A stretch of DNA of 64,000 nt. Origin: Candidatus Fredericiella danica. GTDB lineage: Bacteria; Chloroflexota; Anaerolineae; Caldilineales; Caldilineaceae. The translations under genes and the position numbers were made by a program. This document shows positions 9,181 through 20,819 of this stretch, piece after piece; position 1 is the stretch's first letter; each line of letters begins with the position of its first letter. The notes under the pieces were generated by a model. The model ran no database searches, was not told the origin of the DNA, and saw only the letters and a list, made by a program, of their open reading frames with translations. The stretch spans positions 99,812 to 163,811 of the forward strand of contig JADJPH010000008.1 in NCBI GenBank assembly GCA_016713335.1. The letters are read 5' to 3'.

Positions 9181-10377
9181 ATGACTCACGAACAACTCGG
9201 CTCTGGTACGTAAGCGGTGCATGCTGGGGAGGCTCCGTTTCGGAGCCATCACAGTTTGACCGTGCCGATCGTGCAGACTGCAGTCTACACATTTGCCGAT
9301 AGCCAGGCGCTGGTGGACTTCACCGAAGAGCGCATGTTCTGGGATGAGCCGGAACGCGAAGAGTATGGCCGGTATGGGAACCCGACTGTGCGTGCGGTCG
9401 AGGCCAAACTCGCCGCGCTTGAGGGGGCGGAGGATGCTGTTGTTGTCGCCAGTGGGATGGCGGCTGTCACCTCATCGTTGCTGCTCCTCCTTTCGGCAGG
9501 ACAACACTTTGTCCTGACTGACAACTGCTATCACAGTACGCTCGCCTTCAGCCGGGACTTTCTCAAGCGTTTTGGCATCGAATGCACCCTGGTCCCTTGC
9601 GGCGACTATGCTGCGTTGGAGGCGGCAATTCGTCCCAACACGAAATTGATCCTTTCGGAGTCGCCCACGAACCCATTTATGCGTTGTCTGGATTACGAGC
9701 AGTTGGTTGCGCTTGCCCGGCGGCACAACCTGCTGACGTTAGTCGACACGACCTTTGCCACGCCCTACAATGTGCATCCACTGCACTATGGCGTCGATCT
9801 GGTGATTCACAGCATCACAAAATATCTGGGTGGGCACAACGATCTGATGGCCGGGGCCGTGTTGGGCAGGGTGGAACTCACGACGCCCCTGCGCCAGATG
9901 CAAGGCATGCTTGGCAACATCTTAGCGCCACAGACCGCCTATTTGATCTTGCGCGGCATCAAGACGCTCGCGTTACGCGTCGAACGCCAGAATGCAAGCG
10001 GTCTGACCGTGGCCCGCCTTCTCGAAGACCACCCCAAAATCCGGCGCGTCTGGTACCCCGGTTTGGAGAGCCACCCGGATCACGCGGTGGCGACGGCGAC
10101 GATGCGTGGTTTCGGCGGCGTCGTGAGTTTTGAGGTTGACGGCGACGGTGAACGCGCCCATCGCTTGATCGACGCCCTCCGGATTCCCACCATCGGCCCC
10201 AGCCTGGGCGGCGTTGAGAGCATGGTGAGCCCCCTGGCGGTGATGGGTTACGCCGGAATATCGCCGGAAGCGCGCGCAGAGTTGGGCATCCGCGATGAGT
10301 TGGTGCGCCTGTGCCTTGGCATTGAAGACACAGGCGATCTGATTGCGGACTTACAGCAGGCTTTAGACAAAATATAA
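9181..10377 (+). CDS. Cystathionine gamma-synthase / gamma-lyase family PLP enzyme, with an in-frame stop at codon 11
   Basis: A trans-sulfuration-type PLP enzyme acting on cystathionine, homocysteine or methionine precursors. Landmarks are VPIVQTAVYTF, YGRYGNPTVRAVE, the PLP-stacking SGMAAVTSSLL, ESPTNPFMRCLD, DTTFATPYN and the Schiff-base lysine in HSITKYLGGH. The C-terminal region has GPSLGGVESMVSPL. The natural start appears to be ATG 9181 (MTHEQLGSGT...), but TAA at 9211-9213 interrupts the same frame just before VHAGE. Translation could restart at GTG 9217 (386 residues, without the first 12). The change may be a point mutation or a base-call error. GalT follows after 14 bases. Confidence 0.85.
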
Positions 10378-10391
10378 AGTCGAGGGCATCT

Positions 10392-11386
10392 GTGTCTGAG
10401 TTGCGGCAGAACCTGGCCACAAAAGAGTGGGTGATCATCGCCACCGAGCGCGCAAAACGCCCGCACGAGTTTGCCGAGAGTGCAAACAAGGCGTGCGGGC
10501 ACGGCCCGGAATGGGAAGAAAGCTGCCCATTTTGCCCCGGCAACGAAGAAGAGGACTTGGAAGTGCTGCGCATACCCAGTCAGGGGCCGTGGCAGGTGAG
10601 GATTGTCCGGGAATCGCTATCCGGCGCTCTCGGCGCATGCGAAATTGGAGCGCGAATATCGAGGGCTGGTGCGCAAGATTTCTGGGGTGGGTTACCACGA
10701 AGTCATTGTTGAGTCGCCCATCCACAATACTTGTGCGGCACTGCAAACACCCGAAGAATGCGCGATCGTCTATCAAACCCTGATCGATCGTGCCTGGATG
10801 GTCCAGAATGACCCGCGCATTGAGTATATCCTCTTTTTTAGAACCATGGACGCCCGCCGGCGCTTCGCTGATGCATCCGCACGCCCAGATGGTGGCGCTG
10901 CCGATTGTGCCAAATGAGGTGCGCGTCCGCGCAGATGAGGCGCGGCATCATTTTGATGAAGCGGGGACCTGTGCATTTTGTGAAATGCTCGATCAGGAAC
11001 TGGCCCAGCAAACGCGCATCGTGCTCGAAAGCGAGCACTTTGTTGCCTTTGTGCCGTATGCGGCTGTCTCGCCTTTTCACATCTGGGTGATGCCCCGTGC
11101 ACACATCTCTTCCTATCTGTACGCACAGGCGGAAGAGGTGGCGGATCTGGCGAACATGATGCATACCGTGCTGCGTAAATTGTACGTCGGCTTGAATAAT
11201 CCTGACTTCAATTATGTAATTCGCACGGCGCCGATCCGGGATCTGGGCGCGCCGTATTTGCATTGGTATATTACGATTGTGCCACGTCTTTCCTACGCTG
11301 CAGGTTTCGAGTTGGGCAGTGGCATCTTTATCAATGCGTCCTTGCCGGAAGAATGTGCGCAGTTTCTGCGCGATACCGAGCGCTAG
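10392..11386 (+). CDS. galT: Galactose-1-phosphate uridylyltransferase (GalT), broken by about three frame shifts
   Basis: Leloir-pathway enzyme swapping UMP between UDP-glucose and galactose-1-phosphate. Starts at GTG 10392 with SELRQNLATKEWVIIATER. The first zinc-ligand pair is CPFCPGNEEE; YPALSAHAKLERE, YHEVIVESP and the active-site HPHAQ follow. The second half runs CAFCEMLDQE, FVPYAAVSPFHIWVMP and YLHWYITIVPR. Frame changes fall near 10605, near 10830 (after a six-T run in CTTTTTTAG) and near 10857, and all parts together give a full-length protein of about 331 residues. It directly follows the PLP enzyme. Frame breaks are more likely consensus errors than decay, since no motif is lost. 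Confidence 0.85.
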
Positions 11387-11424
11387 ACGCAGCAAGATCG
11401 CCTTTGCGTGTGGCAGGTATTCGA

Positions 11425-12221
11425 ATGATGGGCTCTGACGTCCGCCAGTACAATGCACGTGCTTGGGATAAAGCGGTTGAACGCGCCAGCCAATGGACGG
11501 TGCCTGTTGATCCCGGAGATCATTGCGGGCGCGCCAGGGCGATTGGCAAGTCGGACTGACGGTGACGAAATCCGTGCTGCGCAGTTGGTTTCCGCCGCTC
11601 ATGGGCCTGCGCGTTCTGTGTCTTGCCTGTGGCGGCGGTCAACAAGGACCGCGTGCTTGCAGCGGCGCACAGGTGACAGTTTTCGACAACTCACAGCAAC
11701 AGTTGGCGCAGGATCGCTATGTGGCGAGACGCGAAAATCTGGCGCTGGACACGATTGCAGGAGACATGCGCGATCTGTCAGTCTTTCCTGATGAGACCTT
11801 TGATCTGATCTTCCATCCTGTGTCCAATTGCTTTGTACCGGATGTGCGCCCCGTGTGGCGTGAGGCAGCCCGGGTGCTCGTGCCGGGTGGGATATTGCTG
11901 GCAGGATTTTGCAACCCGGTGCTCTATCTGTTTGACCAGGAAAAAGCCGATGATGGTATCCTGGAAGTCCGCCATCGGTTGCCCTATTCCGACCTGACCA
12001 GTATCAGCAACGACGAACGCCAGGTATATTTGGACGAGGAGCAGCCTCTAGAATTCGGCCATTTGCTGGAGGATCAAATCGGCGGTCAGTTGGATGCGGG
12101 ACTCGTGCTGACGGGTTTCTATGAAGACATCTGGCCAGGCGCAGAACTCAGCAAATACACACCTTGCTACATCGCCACTCGATCCGTAAAACTTAATCTT
12201 GTAGAAAAGAGAGTCTCATGA
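11425..12221 (+). CDS. Class I SAM-dependent methyltransferase (frame broken near 11510-11525)
   Basis: About 265 residues. The N-terminus (MGSDVRQYNARAWDKAVE) is in one frame and the rest in another, with two small shifts between 11510 and 11525. Motif I is VLCLACGGGQQGP, the acidic end of strand 2 is VTVFDNS, motif II is DMRDLSVFPDETFDLIFHP, and post-motif REAARVLVPGGILLAGF is clear. The pattern (YN-x-AWD, then the GGGQQG loop) is that of a widespread uncharacterised small-molecule methyltransferase group. Start ATG 11425 or 11428. Its stop overlaps the next start (ATGA at 12218), so it is co-translated with the M20 peptidase. Confidence 0.8.
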
Positions 12222-13581
12222 CGTGGCAGGAATACCTAGACAGCCGGCGCACCGAATCCGAGCAGGAATTGCTGGACTTTCTGCGCATCCCCAGCATTTC
12301 AGCGCTGCCGGCGCATGCCGCCGACGTACACCGCGCCGGCGAATGGGTGGCGGCGCGGCTGAGTCGTGCCGGTATGCAAAACGTCGAACTCATGGAGACG
12401 GGCGGTCATCCGGTCGTCTATGCGGATTGGCTCCATGCGGAAGACAAGCCCACCATTTTGATCTATGGCCATTTCGACACGCAGCCGGTCGATCCGATTG
12501 AACTCTGGGATAACCCGCCCTTCGAGCCGGTGATCAGGGAACGGCGCGTGTACGCTCGCGGCGCCAGCGACGACAAGGGCAATATGTTTGCGCCCATCCT
12601 GGCGCTTGATGCGTTGCTCAAAACGACCGAAAAGTTGCCCATCAACGTCAAATGTTTCTTTGAAGGGCAGGAAGAGATCGGCAGCCCGACATTACCCGCC
12701 TTCATTGCCGCCAATCGCGAAAAACTGGCGTGTGACTTTGTAGTGAGCGCCGACGGAGGCCAGTGGGAGGAAGACCAGCCGGCGCTGGCCATTGCATTCA
12801 AAGGCTTGTGCGCGGTTCAGATCGACGTGACAGGTCCTGCATACGACGTGCATTCCGGCGGCTACGGGGGCGCCATCCAGAATCCGATCCACGCCCTGGT
12901 TTCGCTACTCGATTCGATGCGCGGGAAAGATGGGCACATCCTCATCGAAGGCTTCTATGAGCGAGTGCGACCGCTATCCGCCGAAGACCGAGCGCAGATT
13001 GCTGCCGTTCCGTTCAATGAGACCACCTATAAGACGAAACTTGGCATTGATGATGTCTTCGGTGAAGCCGGCTACACCACGCTTGAGCGTGCCTGGGGCC
13101 GGCCCACCCTTGAACTGAATGGCATCTGGGGCGGTTTCCAGGGCGAAGGCACCAAGACAGTCCTACCCAGCAAAGCGCATGCCAAGATCACTGCCGCCTT
13201 GTTGCAGATCAGGAGCCAGGGGAAATTGTCGAGAAGATCGCAGCCCACGTGCAACGCCACACGCCACCCGGCGTCAAGATCGAAGTCAATGTGTCTGAAA
13301 GTGGCGCCTATCCCTACCTGATGCCCGCAGATCACCTGGGCAACCGGGCCGTGCGCGATGTGCATCTGATGAACTATGGCAAAGAACCCTTATACGCACG
13401 CTCGGGCGGCACCATCCCAGTCTGCGCCATGTTTCTGGAATCGCTTGGCGTCTATACGGTGAACTTCGCCTATGGGCTGAACGACGAACGCATTCATTCG
13501 CCAAACGAATTTTTCCGGCTGGCGAGTTTTGAACTGGGCCAGAAATCATATTGCCAGTTGCTTGAACGACTCGCTGAATAG
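12218..13581 (+). CDS. M20 family metallopeptidase (dipeptidase, ArgE/DapE/CNDP-like), frame broken near 13205
   Basis: Two-zinc cytosolic peptidase of about 454 residues. The metal-site residues are visible in order: IYGHFDTQPVDP (His, Asp), YARGASDDKGN (bridging Asp), FEGQEEIGS (catalytic Glu-Glu) and SADGG (Asp). The dimerisation/lid region DVHSGGYGGAIQNP carries the conserved His. The last metal His is in NDERIHSPNEFF near the C-terminus, in a second frame that takes over near 13205. It resembles the M20 dipeptidases whose substrate is usually unassigned. Starts inside the methyltransferase stop. Confidence 0.88.
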
Positions 13582-13621
13582 CGGGTCGGGGTAAGCATGC
13601 CGGCGGCCGAAAGGGCCTGAG

Positions 13622-15411
13622 ATGGATCAGCAGAATCCGGAACTGACACAGCGGCTGCTCGAAATCGCACGCGATCTCGTGTCCAATCTGGAACTATCAG
13701 AATTGTTGCCGACAATTCTGGATCATCTCGCGCGCGTCGTCAGCTATGCCAGTTCCTCGATCATGTTGATCGACGGCGAGTATCTTCGACCCGTCGCGCA
13801 GCGTTCGGTGTTCAACACCCATGCCGCCCCAATGACGGTGCGCATCGATGAACTGGCGCATGTGCGGGCGGTGGTGGAATCCCGGCGCCCGCTGATCATT
13901 GGTGACACCCAGCACGACCCGCGCTGGAAGCAACGCTCCAACACCTCCTTCATTCGCTGTTGGCTCGGTGTCCCGCTCGTGGTCAAGGACCAGGTGATCG
14001 GCCTGTTCAACCTGAGCCACGGGACACCCAATTACTATGGTCCCAAGGACGTCGAGCCACACTCTCCTTTGGCGCCTATGCAGCAGTGGCCATTGAGAAC
14101 GCACGCCTCTATGCACGGGCACAGCACGAAATCGCCGAGCGGATTCAAGCCGAGCGGGCACTGGCCTACGAACGGGAAATGCTGGCGCGGCGTGTGGCCG
14201 AGCAGACGGCCGACCTCCGTGCTGCAAACGAAGAATTGGCGCGTGCTGCGCGCTACAAGGATGAATTCCTTGCGGCCATGAGTCACGAACTGCGGACGCC
14301 GCTCAATACGATCATCGGCATGAGTGACGTCATGCTGGAAGGCGTCTACGGCGTGCTGAACGAAAAGCAGCACCGGGCCATGGCCAATCTACAAGACAGC
14401 GGCTACCATTTGCTGGCGCTGATCAACGACATCCTCGACGTCGCAAAACTTGCCGCCGGGCAGATGCGCCTTCATCGCGAAGCCATCGACGTAGACTCAC
14501 TTTGCAACTCCTGCCTTGCGATGGTGAAAAAAGCGGCGGATGATAAGCGCGTCGCGCTTGTCTACACCCGCGATGAACGCATTGAAAGGATGGTGGCTGA
14601 CCTGCGCCGCATGCGCCAGATCATCGTCAATCTGCTGAGCAATGCCGTCAAATATACGAACGAAGAAGGCAGCATCGGCCTTGAAGTGCGCTGTAACGAA
14701 GAAGGAGACACGGTCATCATCACGGTGTGGGACACCGGGATCGGAATTGCGCCCGATGACATGAAGCGCCTGTTCAAACCTTTTGTTCAAGTCGATAGTT
14801 CGTTGACACGGCGCTATGAAGGCACAGGGTTAGGACTTACCATTGTGCAGAGCCTCGCCGCGTTGCACGGCGGCAGCGTTCGCCTGGAGAGCGAAGTAGG
14901 CGCCGGCAGCCGGTTTGTCGTGGCCGTGCCCTGGATCCATCCGCCTGGCGAAGTCGCCAGTAAATCCTGGAATCCCGATGGAGATTCCGATTTCGCCAAT
15001 TCTGTCCGCACCGATTCCCCATTGCTGCTGGTGGCTGAAGATAATGAGTCATCCATTGAGATGTTAACAGGCTACTTTGAACTGGCAGGTTACCGTGTTC
15101 AGGTGGCGCGGAACGGGCTTGCTGCAGTGCAACTGGCGGCATCGCTGAAACCGGATGTCATTGTGATGGACATCCAAATGCCGGAATTAGACGGCCACCA
15201 GGCAATGCAACGCATCCGCCGTGAAGACACCAGCCGGCGCGTGCCGATCATTGCGGTGACAGCGTTGGCAATGCCCGGTGATGCAGAGCGTTCGCGTGCT
15301 GCGGGCGCCGACGAGTACCTCACGAAGCCGGTAAGCCTCCGCCTTTTGCGGAAGCATATTGAACATTTGTTAACCCTGGCGACAACGACGACCAGGGATC
15401 AAGTCATTTAG
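13622..15411 (+). CDS. GAF-domain hybrid sensor histidine kinase (frame broken near 14057)
   Basis: Roughly 596 residues, soluble. An N-terminal GAF domain (about residues 10-155; LARVVSYASSSIMLIDG, LGVPLVVKDQVIGLFNL) is followed by a coiled-coil (ARAQHEIAERIQAERALAYE). The HisKA domain has MSHELRTPLN, with the phospho-accepting His codon at 14284-14286. HATPase_c shows N box NLLSNAVKYT, G1 DTGIGI and G2 GTGLGL. A C-terminal receiver has DVIVMDIQMPELDGH, with phospho-Asp codon 15169-15171. The GAF part and the kinase part are in different frames, joined near 14057. No partner regulator gene is adjacent, as expected for a hybrid kinase. Signal unknown. Confidence 0.87.
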
Positions 15412-15456
15412 AGCATTGCAAATACACCGTTCTATACCTTTTCAAGGAGATCCGAA

Positions 15457-18170
15457 ATGATGGAATTAAAGGCCGCTTTCCGGCGCCATCCGCTCGATGC
15501 CATCTTCGCGCCTCGCAACGTCGCCGTCGTCGGCGCAACTGAAAAAGAAGACAGCGTGGGCCGCACGCTGCTGTGGAATCTCATCAGCAATCCTTTTGGT
15601 GGCACCGTTTTCCCGGTGAATCCGAAGCGCTCCAACATCATGGGCATTCGCGCCTATCCGTCCATTAAGGATGTGCCGGACCAGGTCGACCTGGCGGTGA
15701 TCGTGACGCCCGCACCCACTGTTCCTGCGATTATTCAGGAGAGCGTGGATGCCGGCGTCAAAGGCGCCATCATCATCTCGGCCGGTTTCAAGGAGATCGG
15801 TCCAGAAGGCGCCAAATTGGAACAGGAAATCTTAAAGATTGCGCAGCAAGCCCGGATGCGCATCATCGGCCCCAACTGCCTCGGCGTGATGTCGCCACTG
15901 ACAGGGTTGAATGCAACCTTTGCCAAGGGCATGGCGCGGCCGGGTGGCGTCGGCTTTATCAGCCAGAGCGGCGCACTCCTGACCTCGGTGTTGGACTGGA
16001 GCCTCGATGAGAATGTTGGCTTCTCTAACTTCGTGTCGATTGGCTCCATGCTCGATGTCGACTGGGCGGACCTGATCTACTATCTTGGCGAGGATCAGCG
16101 CACCAAGGCCATCGTGATGTACATGGAAACCATCGGCAACGCCCGCCGCTTCCTATCCGCAGCCCGTGAGGTGGCGTTGGCCAAGCCGATCATCGTTATC
16201 AAGGCCGGGCGCACCGCCGCCGCCGCCAAGGCGGCCGCATCACACACCGGCTCCCTTGCGGGCAGTGATGACGTGCTCGACGCGGCCTTCCGCCGCGTGG
16301 GCGTCTTGCGCGTCGACAAGATCTCGGACATCTTCTACATGGCGGAAGTGCTCTCCAAGCAACCGCGCGCACAGGGACCCAACCTTACCATCGTGACCAA
16401 TGCCGGCGGTCCCGGCGTGTTGGCAGTGGATGCACTGATCATGGGAGGTGGCAAGCTGACCGCGATTTCCGATGCCGCCATGGAAGAGTTGAATGGCTTC
16501 CTGCCCAGTGCCTGGAGTCATGGCAACCCGATCGACATTCTTGGAGACGCAAGCGCAGATCGCTACGCAAAGACCCTGGAACTGGCGGCCAAGGACAAGA
16601 ACAGTGAAGGGCTGCTCGTGGTGCTCACACCCCAGGATATGACAGACCCAACCCAGACTGCCGAGCAACTGCGTCAGGCCGCCGCCAAAGTGGGGCGCAA
16701 ACCGGTGCTTGCCTCCTGGATGGGTGGCGCAGATGTCAAGGCCGGCATCGCCATTCTCAACCGCGCCAATATTCCCACCTTCCCCTACCCGGACACGGCA
16801 GCGCAGATTTTCAATTACATGTGGAAGTACAGTTACAACTTGAAGGGCATCTATGAGACCCCCTCGCTGCCCGTCGCCAGCGAGGCGGAGCAGATGCACC
16901 GCAGCCTGGCGCGCCAGTTGATCGATGAAGTGCGCCAGAAGGGGCGCACAATCCTCACTGAATACGAATCAAAGCAAGTCTTTGCTGCCTACGGTATCCC
17001 CACCGTTGAAACGCGACTGGCCGCCACCGCGGACGCTGCGGTCAAGGAAGCCGGCGAGATCGGTTATCCGGTAGTTGTGAAGCTAAATTCAGAAACGATC
17101 ACGCACAAGACCGATGTCAAGGGTGTGCAACTCAACCTGAAGAACGAGGAAGACGTGCGTCACGCCTTTGAAGCGGTGCGCGATGCGGTCACTGACCGGC
17201 ATGGCGCCGAGCACTTCCAGGGCGTGACGGTCCAACCGATGATCAAGCTAGACGGATATGAGCTGATTATCGGCGCCAGCATGGATGCGCAATTTGGCCC
17301 GGTCCTGCTCTTTGGCACTGGCGGCACCCTTGTAGAAGTCTACAAAGACCGTGCGTTGGGCTTGCCGCCGCTCAATACAACGCTGGCGCGGCGTATGATG
17401 CAACAAACCAAGATTTTCGAAGCGCTGGAGGGTGTGCGCGGCCGAAAGCCCGTCGACGTCGAGGCGTTGGAGCGGCTCATGGTGCGCTTCAGCCAACTCG
17501 TCGTTGAACAACGCTGGATCAAAGAGATCGACATCAACCCGCTGCTGGCATCACCGGAACGAATCGTTGCGCTCGACGCCCGTGTCGTGCTGCATGACGC
17601 CACCATGAACGAGGCGGATCTGCCAAAGTCCGCGATTCGGGCCTACCCAACGCGGTATATGTCATCCTTTACCCTTCAGACCGGCGAAAACGTCGATATC
17701 CGTCCAATTCGCCCTGAAGACGAACCCTCATGGTCTCCTTCAATCGCACCCTGTCCCCGTATAGCATCTACTTACGCTACTTCCATCCAGTCTCGCCCAC
17801 CCAACTGATCTCGCACGATCAGTTGGCCGCGCTAACCTTCATCGATTACGACCGCGAAATGTCTTTGGTCGCTGAAAAGAAAGACGCGGAGGGGCACACT
17901 GAGATCATCGGCATGGGACAGTTGACAAAGCTACAGGGCACCAATGAGGCCGAGTTTGCGATCCTCGTTGGCGACCAATATCAACGTACAGGGCTTGGCA
18001 CGGGGTTATTGTCGCAACTCCTTGACATTGCACGCGATGAAAAGTTGGAGCGTGTCGTGGCCGAAATCCTTCCCGAAAATGAGGGCATGCGGCGTGTGTG
18101 CACAAAGCTCGGTTTTAGCTTCAGCAAGGTGCCGGATAGCAACACGATCTTTGCAGAGATCAATGTCTAA
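15457..18170 (+). CDS. ADP-forming acyl-CoA synthetase fused to a GNAT acetyltransferase (Pat/YfiQ-like), frame broken near 17727
   Basis: About 900 residues. Domain order: CoA-binding (FAPRNVAVVGATEKEDSVG), succinyl-CoA-ligase-like domain with IIGPNCLGVMSP, the swivelling phospho-histidine loop ASHTGSLAGSDDV, an ATP-grasp domain (YGIPTVETRLA, GYPVVVKLNSE, THKTDVKGV, EIDINPLLA), then GNAT with VGDQYQRTGLGTGLL. The catalytic His is present, unlike in many regulatory Pat proteins, so acetyl-CoA to acetate plus ATP (energy conservation) or protein lysine acetylation are both possible. The GNAT half is in another frame from about 17727. AAGGAG sits just before ATG 15457. Followed by a hairpin terminator. 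Confidence 0.88.
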
Positions 18171-18183
18171 CCGGTTGTAGGGC

Positions 18184-18220
18184 AAAAAAGAACCCGGCGC
18201 CGATGCGCCGGGTTCTTTGC
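18184..18220. terminator. Bidirectional intrinsic terminator
   Basis: Stem AAGAACCCGGCGC (18188-18200) pairs with GCGCCGGGTTCTT (18205-18217) around the loop CGAT, flanked on the left by an A-run. On the minus strand this gives a strong U-tract terminator for the SH3/TolB gene; on the plus strand it ends the acyl-CoA synthetase gene with only a short T-run. Confidence 0.85.
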
Positions 18221-18223
18221 TGT

Positions 18224-18250
18224 GTGAACGTTACTTCGTGAACGTTACTT
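18224..18250. repeat. Two direct copies of a 13-bp unit
   Basis: GTGAACGTTACTT occurs at 18224-18236 and 18238-18250. The second copy holds the stop codon of the SH3/TolB gene. Function unknown; possibly a simple slippage duplication. Confidence 0.85.
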
Positions 18251-20518
18251 TGCCCAACTTGCGATTTGGGAGCCGTCAAAGCCATAGTCGATCGTGATGT
18301 CGATCGGCAGCGGGCGCTTATTGCCGCCGCCGGCATCCATCACCCAGAGCCGCCAGGGACCCGCTTCTTCATCGTCCATGCGATTGCTCACATAGACGAC
18401 GTTCTTGCCGTCCGGACTCCAGGCCGGCGAGACATTGCTGGGCAGTTGATCGACCAGGGTGGTCTCGGGCCGGGTCAAGGCAAAGATGTCGCCACCCTCC
18501 GGCGTCACACTCCAGATTTCCCAGTGGCTGCCTTCCTTGGATTGGTACAGGATCCGGCCGCCGCCCGGCTGCCAATCGGGGTCCCAGTCCCAATCGCCAT
18601 GAAAGACTGAGCGCGTCCGCCCATCCGGGGTGTCTTCGGTGATTTCAAGTCCGGCGGTCGATTGATAGACGATGCCTGCCTCGTTCCAATCCGGCGCCAC
18701 CGCCGAATCCAACGCATTGATGTCGCGGAATTCGGAGCCATCCGGCGCTACCCGCGAGATACCCCAATTCGGAAATTCCAACCGATCCGCGCCCGACAAA
18801 AAGATCTTGTACAGGAGGTAGGGTGGAATCTTCGGGAATTTTGACTGCAATTGCTTGAAGGAGATGCAGCCAAGAAACGGCGTCAGATCAAAGCACTTAT
18901 AGGAGCCTGAATTCCGGCTAAAAACAATATAGTCGCTATCGGGGCTCCACTTCGGGCTATTCAACAGCTCACCCGAGCCGTAGACCATCCTGAGATCGCT
19001 GCCATCCATGTTGATCGACCAGATGCCATTCTCGACGCCACCACCGCGCACAAAGACAACCTTGTCGCCGGCAGCATTCACATCTGGGTCAAAGCCATTG
19101 GTCAGGAAACGCACACCCCCACCGGCAAGGTCATAGACATAGATGTTGTTGCGCCCGTCCTGAAAGACGATCTTGCCGCCAAGACCCGCTACCGGTTCGG
19201 CCTTGATCGCCGACGGGCTCTGGCCGGCGCCGACAATCGCCATCAACTGCTGCTCCTGGTCGGCGAGATCCGCGCCAGTCGCCTGTTCCGTAGCCGCAGG
19301 GGTCGCCGCTTCTGTGGTGGCGCCAGGGGCGCTTACATCGGTTGCGGGGGTTGCGGCCGGGGCGGGTGTGGGGGTGGGCGCGGGCGGCGCTTCCATCACG
19401 GGCAGGTCAGTAACCGGCTGCTCCATTTGGATGAACTGTGCAGCCACCCAGCCTTCGCCTTGTGGCAGATCGGAACGGCTGATGGCAAGCCAATCACCGG
19501 ACTCGTCGCGGCCGATCACTGCTACGTCCGCACCATCGGCGGCCTTTCCCACCACGCGGTACGCCTGACCAGGTCCTGAGCGGATATTCAGCCGGCCGCC
19601 ATCGCTGCTCACAATCGCCGCAACACCAACCTGGTTGGCGCTCGCGTTGGGCATTGCAGGCGCTGCCGCTGGCATAGATTCGGTAACCGTTGTGGAGGCG
19701 GTCACGTCTACGGTGGCTGCTGCTGCGGTGATTGCACCGGTGGCGGTGACTGCAGGCGTAGCCTCAGCCAACCCCTGCGCAACCGGCAGTGAGTCCACGC
19801 CAAACGCCACGATCTCTGACACCTTGATCCAGCCTTCGGCGCCCGCCGATGTCCTGGCTTGCACCCAGGCGCTGCTGCCGTCACGTGCGCTCAGTGAAAG
19901 GGCATCAGCCGGCGGCACAGCTTCCACGACCTCACCGTCCGGTGCGGAGTAGAGGTCGGCGCCCGCCGCACCAACGACCGCAATCAGACTGCTCACGGCA
20001 GCGGCGGCACCTGTTACAGGTTTGGCGGCGCCTGTGGGTGTTGCTGCCACCTGCACCGGCTTTGCCGTCGGTGCCACGGTTGGAACGGGCGTCGGCGCAA
20101 GGGTAGGGGTAGCGGTCGGGGCGGGCGTCGGTGTTGCGGTCGGCGCTACAGTAGGCGCCGGCGTCGGTTCTACCGCCACAATCGGCAACTTCTCCAAACC
20201 AAAGGCGACGACCTTGCTCACCTCAACCCAACCAGTTTCATTGGCTTCGGTCGTGACCTGCAACCACTTGCCATCGCTGCTGATCCCGGTCGCCGTCAAC
20301 ACGGCGCCCGGCGCCTGCTCGCTCTGCGCAGCGCCATCCGGTGCGTCGGTGAGCGTCGCACCCCCGGCGCCGACGACTGCCAGCATCGTGGCGCCCGCGC
20401 TCTGCGCAGAGGCATTCTGCACGGAGCCGGTCCATTGTGCGCCAACGGGCGACAATAACAATCCCACTATAAGACTTGCTGCCAGGAACTTTTGTCCAAC
20501 TCTCGGGAAACCAGCCAT
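18245..20518 (-). CDS. Secreted protein with three SH3b repeats and a TolB-like beta-propeller
   Basis: 757 residues. A signal peptide (FLAASLIVGLLLSPVGAQW) follows ATG 20518; an upstream in-frame start at 20545 lacks support, while TGGAG precedes 20518. Two divergent SH3b domains (starting AVVGAGGATLTDAPDG and AVVGAAGADLYSAPDG) and one typical SH3b (GGRLNIRSGPGQAYRVVG) are joined by Pro/Thr/Ala linkers. The last 320 residues are a TolB/WD40-like propeller with repeated PDGSEF, WSPDSDYIVFS, WSPDGKNVVYVSN blades. Likely an extracytoplasmic binding or scaffolding protein at the cell wall. Monocistronic, ending in the terminator at 18184. No clear promoter seen in the 300-base gap upstream. Confidence 0.85.
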   Translation of the reverse strand: MAGFPRVGQKFLAASLIVGLLLSPVGAQWTGSVQNASAQSAGATMLAVVGAGGATLTDAPDGAAQSEQAPGAVLTATGISSDGKWLQVTTEANETGWVEVSKVVAFGLEKLPIVAVEPTPAPTVAPTATPTPAPTATPTLAPTPVPTVAPTAKPVQVAATPTGAAKPVTGAAAAVSSLIAVVGAAGADLYSAPDGEVVEAVPPADALSLSARDGSSAWVQARTSAGAEGWIKVSEIVAFGVDSLPVAQGLAEATPAVTATGAITAAAATVDVTASTTVTESMPAAAPAMPNASANQVGVAAIVSSDGGRLNIRSGPGQAYRVVGKAADGADVAVIGRDESGDWLAISRSDLPQGEGWVAAQFIQMEQPVTDLPVMEAPPAPTPTPAPAATPATDVSAPGATTEAATPAATEQATGADLADQEQQLMAIVGAGQSPSAIKAEPVAGLGGKIVFQDGRNNIYVYDLAGGGVRFLTNGFDPDVNAAGDKVVFVRGGGVENGIWSINMDGSDLRMVYGSGELLNSPKWSPDSDYIVFSRNSGSYKCFDLTPFLGCISFKQLQSKFPKIPPYLLYKIFLSGADRLEFPNWGISRVAPDGSEFRDINALDSAVAPDWNEAGIVYQSTAGLEITEDTPDGRTRSVFHGDWDWDPDWQPGGGRILYQSKEGSHWEIWSVTPEGGDIFALTRPETTLVDQLPSNVSPAWSPDGKNVVYVSNRMDDEEAGPWRLWVMDAGGGNKRPLPIDITIDYGFDGSQIASWAK

Positions 20519-20757
20519 AAGACACTCCAACAAATCAACAATCAAAAAAATGAAGATTCACTATGCACGATAGCCTTGCATAGACTATTTTGCCCGACAG
20601 GTGCAACTTTGTCACCTGATACTCTGCCGACAATCTATGTCAGCGTATTCTTTTTGCCGCAGTCAGGCTGTAATAATTTCTACTAACCGCTAGGTAAGTA
20701 ATCATACCAGAAAAGCCTTTCAGTCCGTTATTTTCTGTTGTCGCATTTCGGGTCATT

Positions 20758-20786
20758 TTCGACAACTGCGTTGTGGCGCATACAAT
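20758..20786 (+). promoter_or_regulatory. Candidate promoter TTCGAC-17-TACAAT
   Basis: Lies 33 bases before ATG 20820, with an ideal spacer but a weak -35. The remainder of the divergent gap 20519-20757 is AT-richer than the surroundings and shows no other clear feature. Confidence 0.4.
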
Positions 20787-20819
20787 GGCCCGTACTACCA
20801 TTCTAATTGGGGACGGCGA

